Source: Psilocybe azurescens (lineage: Eukaryota; Basidiomycota; Agaricomycetes; Agaricales; Agrocybaceae). From it: a stretch of 64,000 nt of DNA. Under the pieces are notes generated by a model. It was not told the DNA's origin and ran no database searches. It worked only from the letters and a program-made list of their open reading frames with translations. A program made the position numbers and the translations under genes. The stretch lies in NCBI GenBank assembly GCA_023853785.1, contig JAJIRX010000668.1, positions 434,001 through 498,000 on the forward strand, read 5' to 3'. Within the stretch, counting starts at the first letter, position 1, and each line of letters begins with the position of its first letter. Positions 38,863 through 50,403 of this stretch are shown one piece after another.

Positions 38863-39312
38863 ATGCAGACCATGGTTAATCTTACTGGCACTGACGATCT
38901 CAAAGTTGGGAATGTGTATGTTATCAACATAAGTGGAACCGATCAGGTCTGGACCGCCGTCAACGATGATGTTCACCTCCGCGATTACGACTCCGACAGC
39001 AGCAAGCAGCTATTCAAAGCGACGCTCGATGCTGAAAACCGTTGGGGGTTCTACAACGAGGCCCACGGAAAGCGCGTCAATCGAAACCAGTATGAAAACA
39101 TCAAATGTGAGGATAGCTACGACACCCAAGGGTCCTGGCAATGTTTCGTCGAAATACGAGAGGAAGCACCAGGAAAACACAAGTTTTATATGACTGTCTA
39201 CGACGATCATCGTCCTCTCCGTAAAATCTACGACGGCGGTGGATCACTGTATTACCTCACTATCCAGGAAAAGGGAGACGAAGTTACGTTTGGTTTGACT
39301 AAAGTCGATTGA
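38863..39312 (+). CDS. small single-exon protein, possible beta-trefoil-like fold
   Basis: An intact 149-residue frame without introns, signal peptide or membrane segment; acidic, rich in Asp and Tyr/Trp. Repeated strand-like units such as VYVINISGTDQVWTAV, ENRWGFYNEAHGKRVN and HKFYMTVYDDHRPLRKIY recall beta-trefoil lectin, protease-inhibitor or fascin-like proteins of mushrooms. No family motif is decisive, so the function is unknown. It sits alone between pseudogene fragments and would lie inside the proposed inverted segment. Its intact frame among broken neighbours suggests it is expressed or recent. Confidence 0.65.
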   Translation: MQTMVNLTGTDDLKVGNVYVINISGTDQVWTAVNDDVHLRDYDSDSSKQLFKATLDAENRWGFYNEAHGKRVNRNQYENIKCEDSYDTQGSWQCFVEIREEAPGKHKFYMTVYDDHRPLRKIYDGGGSLYYLTIQEKGDEVTFGLTKVD

Positions 39313-39999
39313 TAAATCTCTAGTACGTTCAAGAAGGTGCCTTTACATCAAATCTGATAGGTTCTTGGATAGATTTTGCCATTTATCTCTCGAATGGTCT
39401 ACATATCAGTCTCAGCTTTGGAATGGTACGGGATAACAGAAAAGAAATTTAAAAAAGTGTGTGTGTTACAGGGTAGCGGGAAACTGTAGTCTGGATTTGT
39501 ACAGGATATGTCCCAGTTAGCGTTTGGACGATGTTTGACTAATAGGACTGAATAACGTCGTTTTGAAATCTGATACAAACAGTATACTCCTGCGCTTCTT
39601 AAACCTTCTCCTCGAGTTAAGAGCAATGCAATATCAATCTTGCAAGGTTCAATATTCTAAGCTTTTAACATTTGTACAAAGGCCATTAAGCTGCTGTTGA
39701 AATCAGCATTGGTTACAAGTTCCACGGAAACAAACGAATGCTATTACAGACAAGCTATGGTCAGATGATATAGTTGTTATTGTACAAATGATGAATACCC
39801 AGTTTTTACATATAAAAGTCGTTTCGAATTATACAATGGTTGGTGGAGTGTGTGTGCTACTTTTTGGTTTTCTGCCCCAAAATTGAAAGATGGAAATTGA
39901 AAGGAAAATGTAAGTAGATGAGGAATAGATAGATGGAACGGACAAGAAGAAAACAAAGCGATGTATATAGACGAAATTAAACTGGATTATAGAAAAAGA
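39313..39999. other. intergenic
   Basis: 3' flank of the small gene and the decayed downstream end of the TAO3-like fragment. No supported gene. Confidence 0.4.
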
Positions 40000-41175
40000 A
40001 AAGAGTGAAGAGTTTCCTACGGTGGGGTAGATTATCGAAAACAAACGCGTTGGTGTCCGAGTCGCTGTCTGAATAATTGTCCGAGTTGTCGTTGTGGTTG
40101 ATTCCACCGACGTTGAAAACATCCAAGAAGGGTGTTTGTAGTGTGTCTGTTACTATTGGTTCAAATCATGCAGATTTTGACCAGCCCACCCAAATCATCC
40201 GCAAGCGGCGTCTTGATTGACGCAAGAGCATCGACTTCTGGCTCAAATTCGATGCGAGAAGACCGCATGGGAACGGAGCATGTATCGAACACAGCCATAA
40301 TGGTCCGCTGGCATGTCCTACGGAGGGTATCTGCCTGCGCGACGCACCATCCTGAGGGTTCTGGTACGTAGAAGATCATCGTGACGGACTCCCGAGTCAG
40401 CGAGGGCAGGAAGCGAGCCAACATGCATGCTCATACGCAGAACGTGTTTCGCGGCTGGTCCGCCACCCGACATGGCCATGGGCTCTTCCAAGACGTTGGG
40501 CGCTTGAGGAGCCAGATCGGTCTCGAGCAGACGAAGGAGGGACACGAGCAGCTCGTAGCCAGGTAGTTCGACTAGATTCCGAGTTTCTCTATGCTGGAAA
40601 AGGACTTTGAGCACTTGCATGGCGTGTACCCGCAGCCACCGTTGCTCATTCAGAACAAGGTCAAGAAGGAGCGTCGCGACTTGCGTCCAATCCTGAGCGC
40701 CATAGTGCTCGCGAAGGCTTGCAACTGATTGTCGAAGGAAGTCGTCTGGTTCTAAAGTGGTCTTTGGCGAATGAGGTCATGATTTTATAGATGCTGTGCC
40801 GTTTTTCTTTGCTGGCCAGCATACTGATATCTTCGGCAGAGGCCTTCAGACAGTTTTATAGCTGATCCATAGCGTGCAAGCACCAAGGTAGTGGTATTGT
40901 ATGCAGATCACAGATCCTTCCTTCAGATGGATCTATCAGCTGCCCATCCTGGACTTTGGGGAGAGATGCAAGGACTCTCATGGTGAATTCCGAAACCACT
41001 GAAGATTACAAACAGTGTAGAAGAGGTGGTTGCAGGTACGAAGACTCTTGCCAGCCCACAAGTCGATGTGGTAACAACAATTTAACCGTCGCTGGATGAT
41101 TCAGGTCTAGCCTAGCGAGGAGCGATTCGAGATGAATAACTGTCTGCTTGAACTCGTCTTCTACCGTTGTCGACA
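40000..41175 (-). pseudogene. TAO3/MOR2 (Furry-type) C-terminal fragment
   Basis: Minus-strand reading gives blocks typical of the C-terminal region of the cell-morphogenesis proteins Tao3/Mor2/Pag1: TTVEDEFKQTVIHLESLLARL, LIDPSEGRICDLHTIPLPWC, NEQRWLRVHAMQVLKVLF, LLVSLLRLLETDLAPQA and SGWCVAQADTLRRTCQR, ending in an Asp/Asn-rich tail. These proteins are large scaffolds of the NDR-kinase/RAM polarity pathway. Only about 350 residues of a protein normally over 2,000 residues are present. In-frame stops (after PLLHCL and HAMDQL) and shifts near 40,785 and 40,400 show it is dead. The upstream edge abuts the MLH1 N-terminal fragment. Confidence 0.7.
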
Positions 41176-41214
41176 GGCACGCACACGCACACCAGATTGG
41201 TATTATCGATGCTC

Positions 41215-42527
41215 TTTTCAGTATCGAACGCAATCTGCACCAGCTCGCGCAGAGACGGCACTTGAAGCTCGAGCTTGATTCTGCTCATGTGGCCAAATTG
41301 CCGTAGGCCGAGCTGATAGAAGAGTTCTTCTCTGCATTGAAAGAACGGGAAAAAGAGGAGTTGTAGTTAATATTTGGGTCCTACGATATAATAAGGAGGA
41401 TGGACGTAAGCGAGCGCATCGTGGTTAACGAGGTACAGCTTTGTAGAGTATTGGACAAGGGAGAAACATCTCCTCAAGTCGATCCCATCTGCTATCCTCT
41501 CCGTGATCGCCTCCTCATTGGGAAAGTGGACCTCGCGTTTCGTGGGGTGCACGTCGACGTCGACGGAGCGCAGGTCAATTTGTAGGCTTTAGATAACATT
41601 TTCTTGTGTGTCAGAAGCTTTTTGCATCGAGGAGAAGAGGTGGTGGTGGTGATGGAGGTGGGACAAGAGGAGGAAGAACGGTGAAACGAAACACAGACAC
41701 ACCTCAGATATACGAAGGGCGAGGATCCCTTTGGCAGGACGCTCAAGTAGCAAGCCTCAAATGCGCGCTTCATCTTCGATGACTTGACAAGCCGATCTGT
41801 AAGTAAGCAAAGGCACTTGCAATTGACATTGACATGTGGGTATATGATGTACGGCCATGCACGGTTGATGAACAGGAGAAACACCATCTTCCGCGCCTGG
41901 TGGTTATGTCCGTTTCCCCGCGTCGCTTCACGTTTCCATTGGAGGAGGAAACATTACGATGGATCAACTCTTTCGCGATAGTGTCCATACAGCAGTCGAA
42001 TAGCCGTCGCGTTGTCCGACGAGGAAGGGGTGGACAAGTCCGGAGAAGGCGATCCTGTCTAAACACTTGCCATTAGAATATTCATCCAGACAAACGCAGA
42101 GAACCGAGAACGTAAGACAGAGACAAATTTCGACTGGCCTTTTTACAAAGAAATGACACGGTGGAGTTGTGGATCGCGTATCTGGTGATGATGACGTCCA
42201 GTATGCGCGAGTATTCCTCGGATGTGCTGCGGAGCGCTGAAAGACGCGTCGGAGTGTTGTAGAATAGGTCTTCGGTCTGTCAAAGTGAATGGACCAAAGC
42301 TAAATGTGATTGAAGGATTCATTATTAAAATGCCCCAAATACAGTGATAGTCGTGCCCTCGTGTCCAGCACACGGGTGCGGGTCGGCTTTCTCGCTTGTT
42401 TTTGTGTCCCTGCTCTGGCGAGAACGAAAGAAGTAAGAATAGCATTCTTAAGTGTACCAGACAGTGATAGAAGCACGAACTTCCATGCACAAGTATCGGC
42501 TTTGGTCTTTGTGATCACGGAGAGGCA
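41215..42527 (-). pseudogene. MLH1: MLH1 N-terminal fragment
   Basis: Read on the minus strand from 42527, the blocks follow MLH1 order: VITKTKADTCAWK, PCAGHEGTTIT, TEDLFYNTPTRLSALRS with EEYSRILDV, SPSPDLSTP with LLYGH and TIAKELIH, KMVFLLFIN with DRLVKSSKMKRAFEA, DVDVHPTKREVHFPNEEAI, then DLRRCFSLVQYSTKLYLVNH and ELFYQLGLRQFGHMSRIKLE. Introns are still visible between blocks. The ATPase N-box and Walker-like motifs upstream of KTKADTC are missing, since the fragment begins mid-domain. A frame shift splits LLYGH from TIAKEL (near 42,000). The ~200-residue linker normally between HPTK...ERI and DLRRCF is deleted at about 41,482. Not functional. Confidence 0.88.
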
Positions 42528-42528
42528 T

Positions 42529-42597
42529 TCCTATTTTTACTCATGCCAAGATCGGAAATGATGTGCCGTTGTTGAATTTAAATTCGGAGTGGTCGTT
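42529..42597 (-). repeat. scrap of NLR WD40-start sequence
   Basis: About 69 bp (ATTCCTATTTTTACTCATGC ... AATTTAAATTCGGAGTGG) matches 46151-46220 in the NLR last exon with few mismatches, in direct (+) orientation. It abuts the broken end of the MLH1 fragment exactly, so it marks a rearrangement junction. Confidence 0.8.
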
Positions 42598-42615
42598 GTA
42601 AAGCGTCGAATATTC

Positions 42616-43075
42616 GGAACGCCTTGAATCTGTCACGGATAACTTTGGGTTGATCTTGGTATCGGTGTCGTCGCCCGTTGCAGTAGCAGCTACCACCATT
42701 ATCTGCAGCAAGACAGGTACCGTCAAAGTCGCCCCAGGCGTGAACGATGAGGCACACAAGCTTCCTACACATGGCCCTAGCCTTCGAATGGCGGTGTTGT
42801 GGGTATACTACGTGGAAGAAAGGAAAGACGAACCAGCATCACCCGTGCTGAATGGATATTGGACGGTCGCACGGAGCGGCGAGCGATTGGCGAGGCATGA
42901 CCAACACGTGTAAAAGAACCAGAAGCAGCTGAAATGAATGTTGTTGATTTCTCGATTGTTTCTCGAACGGCGTTGGACGGGTAGGAATTGCCTGGCAGCG
43001 GACGTAGACAAAGGAACCAGCAGCAGCGCTGATACATGCTGTTGGTAGTTGTCGAATGGCAGTATGGTGAGCAAG
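42616..43075 (+). repeat. dispersed repeat, copy 1
   Basis: About 460 bp matching 49454-49865 in the same orientation, with small indels. Shared blocks include GAACGCCTTGAATCTGTC, GGTATCGGTGTCGTCGCCC and TCTCGAACGGCGTTGGACG. Minus-strand frames in both copies show similar short peptides (LTVPxLLQxMVxAAxATGDD and PTPFEKQSR), so the repeat may derive from an unrecognised gene. The two copies flank the full-length NLR. Confidence 0.75.
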
Positions 43076-43424
43076 TCGAGGGCGGCAGAGTTTGGCGGCC
43101 CACCTATAACGGATCGGTTATTATTCCACATGCTGTCTTCTATATGTTGTCCGTCTTTCGAGTTCCTCTGTGTGCCGATTCGCAACACTAGCCGCTTACT
43201 CAGCCACTGTGTCAGCCAATCGTTACAAGCTGTGAGTACAGCTAAAGTTCGTTCATGTTGATTTCTTTTTGATTTTTTACCACTGGTCACCGAAATGAGT
43301 TCTATTCTTGAATTTATCATGATATGGGCGTGACAACTGTGCCGTGTGAGCAAATCGTGCTACGGCGCTGACGCACGGCGGTTAAGTCGCACATCTTCAT
43401 TCTACTGGTAATTCTCCACCATCC

Positions 43425-46400
43425 ATGACGTCCTCTAGTGGAGAAAAGCGGGAAAAACAGGGCTTCAGGAACTGGCTCAAGTCTGAAAAGGACTCCCTAC
43501 CGACCTTGGTTCTTGAAACGGATGCAAATCAAAAATCGAGCTTGCTTTCGTTTGTGCGGTCGAGTTCGAACGAATATCTAGGGTCTGTTCCCTCAAACTC
43601 AGCTGCCGAATGGGCCGTAGAAGAAGATCTGGGAACGGGAACGTCTGCGAGAGTCAAAGAGGGTCTTGAAATGGCTGGCCGATTCGTTCAAACGTTGCTG
43701 AAGGAACTTCCCAATTGCATCGACAGCAATCCAGTTAAAATGGCGCTGTCCATCGTTAAAGCCATCATCACCATCAAAGATGTGAGATATCTCTAGGTAC
43801 ATCGATCGCCATACGACTAATCACCCCTCAGCAAATCGGCGATAACAAGGATACACTTGCAGGGGTCTTCAAAATACGGAAGTACTACTTAGCGTCGCGA
43901 TGAATATGGTGGAATCAGATGTTTCGGAAGATGTCAAGAGGGAGATAGAAGACTACAAAAGGTATTTTTTCTCGACCAAATCTTTTATAATTAGCTGCTA
44001 AGACACCTCTTGTAGCAAAATCGACAGCCAGAACCAACAACTACACCAAATTGAGCAGGAATTAAAATCCAAAATTCGGCATATTGACTACGAAAACTAT
44101 AAGAAAAAATTGACAACACTTGCAAGGCCATCAACGACATTACGTCCAGGTTTGCCGTGCGTATTCTACTCCACATCTATACCAGGTCATTTGTATTCTC
44201 ATTGATTTTTAGCTGAAAATGCAACTGGAAATCAGAAATACGACGGCGATGATGCATGAACAGATCAAGGTGCTTATCATCGTTTTTGAGTATATGACAT
44301 GGCCCAACTGGATTTCAGGAAGATCGTAAAGAGCGGCTGAAGGAATCGCTTCGAGAGCTTCTTCCCTCAGCAAAAGCAGATCACCGGACTGTTATCGGAG
44401 GACAGCAATTGAAGCGGGAAACGTGTTCCAAAGATACTCGCGTCAAGATATTGAAAGACATCACCGAGTGGGCCAACGACGGGACAATAAACGTTCCGCC
44501 AGTCTTTTTGGTTAACAGGACAAGCCGGGTCGGGAAAAACCACCATTGCGTACACGATAGCAAAACGATTTGAGGAGGGAGAAACTACGATCTTGGGCGC
44601 CAACTTCTTATGCTCTCGACAATTCGAAGAAACTCAAAATGTCAATCGTATCCTTCCCACCATCGCCTATCAGCTCGCTCTCAAATTCGGACCATACGCG
44701 TCGTCATTGCATGATAATGTTACCGACATATCCGCTGTCGTACATCATGACATCTCGGAACAAATGAAGGAGCTCCTCGTTGTACCTTGGAGCAAATGCA
44801 TCGTTCATAATGCCGTCCACCTCATTGTTATTGATGCTCTTGATGAAATCGAAGACAGCGCTGGATCAACAATTTTGGGCAAACTACTTACAACAATCAA
44901 CGAGCATGGTCTACAGGGCTTGAAGTTCCTGGTAACAAGTCGAACTGACCCAAAAATCGAGAGCCTCTGCAGCACTTTTTCCTCCGCAGGCAGTCTGCCG
45001 TCTGCAAAACGTATCTGCACAGGATGCTGAGTCAGACATTAAGACTTATCTAGAGGGCAAATTGCCGGCTCTCATTGACAGGCCTGAGTTATTCCATCTT
45101 TTGGAAAGAACGCAGGGGCTGTTTCTATACGCTACCACCTTCGTAAAGATCTTGTGCGAACCCGAAGGCATCGAACCTAGCGAGCAGATCGAATTGCTGG
45201 CGACTCTTCTTTCCGAATCATCCAAATTATTGTCCACAAGCAGTGACAACTTATCTCCAATCGATGAGCTATATCGCCATATTCTCTACAGGGCATTCTC
45301 TAAATTTACTGGTCTTCTTTTGACCCGCCGGCTCCTAATCCTTTATACTTTCCTCTGTGCAGCAGAGCGTATATCTCCTTCGATTGCCGCCATGCTTATG
45401 GACACTCAGGATGGAATTGCAAAAAATGTCGTAGAGGTTCTACATGCCGTGCTTTATATTCAAGATGGCCGCGTTTATTGGTACCATACATCCTTTGTTG
45501 ATTTTGTATTGGCAGAATCACGATCAAGATTTCGCATCGATGATAAGAACTTCGACTTTTGGTGTAACCCTCTGCATCATCACAAGATTCTTGCTCAAAA
45601 TTGCTTTCGCACCATGCAATCTGCGCCCTCGGGTCTGCGATTCAACATCGGTGACATCCCTTCTTCTTACATGATGGATAGCGACCACACCGAGGAGCTT
45701 TCTAAACGAGTCAGCAAGAACATTCCTCCCGTCCTAAAGTATTCGTGTTTCTATTGGGCATTTCACATTCAGCATACGCGCGACACTCTTAATAATCTTC
45801 ATCGACTCATTATGGACTTTCTGCAGATCCATGTCCTCTTCTGGATTGAAGCCATGAACCTCCTTGAATCAGTCCACCAATGTAATCCCTCGTTGTATAA
45901 GGCACGCGACTGGGTACTAAGTTCACAGGTGCGATCACATATCCGACCTAAATTACACTAAACTAACGTCATGATTGAATAGCACAACAACGATTTAACG
46001 CTGGTTCACGATCTCCAGGAAACAGCTCTTTTTGTTACACATTTCGCTGGGAGCCCTGCCGCGGAATCTACACCACACTTATACATCTCATCACTGGCTA
46101 CTTGGAAGAAAAACTCCAGGCTTTCTCAAAACTGGAAAAATCAATTCTCGCGTATTCCTATTTTTACTCATGCCAAGATCGGAAATGATGCGCCGTTGTT
46201 GAATTTAAATTCAGAGTGGTGGTCAGGAAGCGTTGGATTTTCCAAAGACGGCACGCGTATTATCTTGTTGTCGTTTGGCCGACGCCATTTGCAAATATGG
46301 GATGCATCGACCGGAAAGGAACTGATAACTTTGGATGTAAGAGGCGAGGCAGAAAATGGCAACATGGGTGCGATTTCGAGCGACGAATGGTTTGCCGCTG

Positions 46401-48184
46401 GTTCAGGTGCTAATTCAAGTAATACTATTCGGGTGTGGGATATTTCAACAGGCAGATGTCTAAAGGTTCTCCAGGGACACACTGGCCATGTCGCTTCGGT
46501 CGCAATTTCGAAGGATGGCCTTTGGATTGCCTCTGGTTCTTACGACAAATCTATACGCTTGTGGGATGTCTCAACGGGTGCAGTCAAGAAAGTGATGTTG
46601 GGCCACAATAACCGTGTTACCTCAGTTGCGTTCTCGGGCGATGGTGCTTGGATTGCTTCTGGCTCATACGACGGCTCTGTGCAGGTCTGGGATACATCAA
46701 ACGGGGAAAACGTGTGGATTATGTCGGGTCACAGTGGCACTGTCGCATCGGTCGCATTTGCGGTTGATGTTGCTCTTATCGTTTCTGGTTCATGGGACAA
46801 ATCCGTGCGGTTGTGGGATGCAACCACAGGCAAAGAGCTGAAGAAATTGGAGGGTCACATACACTGGGTCAACTCGGTCGCAATTTCGGCCAACGGTGCT
46901 TGGGTTGTTTCTGGTTCATTGGACGGGTCTGTGCGAATATGGAATGCCTCCACAGGAGAAACACTGAAAGTCCTGTTGGGAAACACTGACTCTGGTGTCG
47001 ATTCGGTTTCATTTTCAAGTGATTTGACACGAGTGTTGTCTGCCTCAAGAAATGGATCAGTCCGGGTGTGGAATGTGTCGAGAAGTATAGAGTCCAAAGA
47101 CTTGGAGGCGTTCAAGGATGCAACCGATTTCGAAATCACCTCAATCGGCCTTTCGAGCAAGGGCACACATATTATATTTGGTCATCGCGACGGATCTGTA
47201 CATGTTTGGGATGCAACAAGAAGGCAGGAGCTGAAGGTGTTGGGGGAGAGCAATCGAAGTGTCGCCTCAATCGCCTTTTCCGATGATGGCATGCATATTG
47301 CATGGGTGTCTGGTAGTAGTAAAGTGTGGCTCTGGCATCTGTCGGGGAATGCACTGCTGAAGGTTCTGGAGAGTGGGCACGTCTCTGATCATTTTGACTC
47401 CGTCGCTGTTTCGAAAGACGGAAGCTTAATTGCTTCTACCTCGCTCAACGATCGCACTGTACGGCTTTGGGACGCAACGAGGGGTAATCAACTAAAGGTC
47501 TTGACCGGTCACACTGACTGGGTCTCGTCAGTTGCATTCTCGAACAACGGGCAGCGAATTGTTTCTGGATCATGGGATAAATCGGTGCGGATTTGGGACG
47601 TGCCAACGGGAGAGTGTTTGAAGGTGATAGAGGGTCAGTGCTACCTGAATTGGCCCGTCGCGTTGTCAAGTGACGCTGCATGGGTTGTGTTTGGGTCGAC
47701 CGACTCAACCGCGCGGGTGTGGGATGCGTCGGCGACGGGTACAGAGCTGCAGGTGCTGCGTGGTCACGACCGTTCGCTGACCTCAATTGCTTTTTCAAGA
47801 AATGACGCACATATTGTATCTAGCTCAGAGGATAACACTGTACGAGTATGGGATGCGACAACGGGGAAAGAACTACATCTACGAGGCCGCCAGACCCACA
47901 CCGTCGTATCCGTTGCTTTTTTGAGTGATGGTAGCAAGTCAATTATTTCAGGCTCAATAGATGGATCTGTCATTATTTGGGACTTGGAGGACCCTGTCTG
48001 GTACTTGAAAGAAAACACAGCCTGGATTTTGTCTTCATCCACAAATGACCGCCTCATGTGGGTGCCCTATAAAGATATACTGCCACCCAAAAGCCGTATT
48101 CTTTTCGGCGAGAATTACAACACTATCAACATCGACGATTCCACGATAGGCTCTGCTTGGTCAAAATGTTATACTGGTTATTAA
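43425..48184 (+). CDS. NACHT-WD40 NLR (STAND) receptor with frame breaks
   Basis: Exons: 43425-43781, 43832-43961, 44016-44156, 44213-44269, 44319-45928 and 45983-48184. Order: an agaric N-terminal domain (about 1-230), Walker A GQAGSGKTT (about 296), Walker B HLIVIDALDE, a winged-helix-like region with WYHTSFVDFVL, then 14 WD40 repeats (about 820-1480), enough for two seven-bladed propellers. NLRs of this class act in non-self recognition and programmed cell death; no effector is proven here. Four one-base frame breaks are found: G4 43862-43865, A6 44104-44109, T5 44514-44518 and T5 44976-44980. Correcting each gives 1,499 codons. Either these are assembly indels or the gene is a young pseudogene. 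The 2.2 kb WD40 exon is intact. Repeats flank the gene, and pieces of it lie at 36.0, 42.5 and 53.6 kb. Confidence 0.85.
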
Positions 48185-49453
48185 ACCTTGCCCGCTGAAT
48201 TCAAGGCAAGTACTAGATTTTTCTCCGGCCTATACTGTCCTCTAGGCTGATGTTCTCATTTCGCGTGTCCAAAGTGAATGCCATTCAAACCCAGCACCAG
48301 GTAGATGGGCCTCAATGTGTATTTTGCCTGGTAATTTCATTTCATTTAACATCACCATCGTCAACTTTGTTTGACAGCTCTTCCAATTCCCTTATTCACT
48401 TATTCACGAACATCCCGCTTGTAAAATGAATGTTAATGGTGCATTCGTCGTTGCATGCCAAATCCGATTAAATATCCTGAACACCTTGCAAATACCCTAA
48501 TCCATTGCTGTAACTTGGACCGTAAGTAACTAAAACATTCTGTGCTCCATGGTCTCAACGTTTTGTTTGAGAATGGCAGGGGAGGATTATGGGTTAAGTG
48601 TAGCTCTTAATCGTCAAATCATCACACTGGAATTGATCTGAAAAGAATTTGGAATACAGCTCGTAAGCTGTGATGTACATCCAGTACATCCAGAGTGAAG
48701 TTAAACATGCGTTCAGATAGTTCTGCAACGAATAGCCAGATAGTTTGCCGACGCACTGTGGATCACTCAGGTTATCCTTCGACTCTCATCAGCTTCAAAA
48801 TTTGTTAGAACTCCTTTTATACCCGAGGGATATGAACGCCAGAGGAGGTAATTGCGTGAAATTGTGAAAATGACTTGGTTTCGTTGTTCCGGGATGACAA
48901 GATGTTGAAACGAGGGCTTCCTCGTAATACCATGATGCTTGCATTGCACAACCTCCTTTGATTTGTACGATTTCGCGTTGGCCGGTTGAACGACGCGCAG
49001 AGAGGGAGGCGCGCATACATGCACCCTCTTCCTCCGCAGCTTCCCCGGTATCATTAGCCTAGATATACCCCAGCTCATCATCCACATCCTCGGCATGCTC
49101 CAGCGTGTCTATGCTCTTATTCATCTTTGCCTTCCTTTTCTTCAACCGTAACATAGTTTCCTATGCACTCTCTTATTTTGATAGCTTTCACTTGCACCTA
49201 CGCAGACCCAAACAACTAATATGAGCTTGCGCCTGCGATTGGGACGGCGAGCCTGATCCAGAGACAGGCGAAAATATAAATTCCGCGTCGTCATAGAGGC
49301 GGAAGGAGAGAAGCGAAGTAGTAGCAGTGCGGCCCAAGTGCAAGCTTGAGCGGGACTACGTTCGAGTAAGCGACAGTGCATTCTCAAAAAAGAATGCCAA
49401 CAAGTAGGAGAAGGAAGAGAAGGAGAAGATTGGTGCATGTGCAGCGGCAGCGG
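48185..49453. other. intergenic, 3' of the NLR
   Basis: No supported gene. The first 60 bp after the NLR stop are repeated at 53.6 kb. Confidence 0.45.
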
Positions 49454-49865
49454 GAACGCCTTGAATCTGTCGCGCAGATAACTTTGGATTGATGTTGGTA
49501 TCGGTGTCGTCGCCCGTTGCAGAAGCAGCTATCACCATTGTCTGCAGTAAAATAGGTACCGTCAAAGTCACACTATGCGTGGACGATGAGGCACTCAAGC
49601 TCCTTACATAGCCCTAGCCTTCGAACGGCTGTATATTCGACGGTCGCACAGAGCTGCGAGCGATGGGGAAGACATGACCAACACAAGTAAAGAACCAAAA
49701 GCAGCTGAAATGAGTGTTGTTGCTTTCTCGATTGTTTCTCGAACGGCGTTGGACGAGTAGGAAGTGCCAGACGGCGGGCATATACAAAGGAACCAGCAGC
49801 AGTGGGTATCAGCGCTGCTGGTAGTTGTCGAATAGCAATAGGGAGGATGGAAGCAAAGCCGGGGA
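49454..49865 (+). repeat. dispersed repeat, copy 2
   Basis: Partner of the repeat at 42616-43075, same orientation, slightly shorter because of indels. The minus strand carries a 128-codon frame (49959-49573) and an 80-codon frame (49598-49356) resembling the peptides of copy 1, but no known family. Confidence 0.75.
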
Positions 49866-50403
49866 AAGAGAGAGATCCAACGCGACGAATAAGTGAACGC
49901 GCAAGTCCTTCGCAAACACGTGAGTGATGGTTACCAATCATCATTTCCCCATCAGCCAAAGTTGGATTTCAATATTGCTTCGGTGCCGACTTGACTATAC
50001 ATCTTATATATCATACGCTTTGCCAGCAACAATCCACCGCGGAAGATAAAGCCTCGAAAACTACGAGAGTGCGGACCTTGCTACAGAAATATTTTCACCA
50101 TCACCTTCAGCCTCATATAAGTCTCAAAGGCGTCAGGAGGAACTGGGGGATAGTGTTCTCGAGTAAGGCCTGATAGACGACTCCACATACTTACAGGACC
50201 CAACGGGACTTGGAAACGATGGAACTAAGACCATGTAATATGAGCGCGTCAATATTGGGTAATAATTCCTTCGGGAATCTAACTATTGAACGCATGGTGG
50301 TTATAAGAATGGCGGCAGTGGCTTTGGAATCTTGACATCTCAACTGAATGCTAACAGCCTTCCTCGTCGACTGTTTACCTCAGTGCTAGATGTCAACTAC
50401 AAG
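49866..50403. other. intergenic, 3' of the P450
   Basis: No supported gene. Confidence 0.4.
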
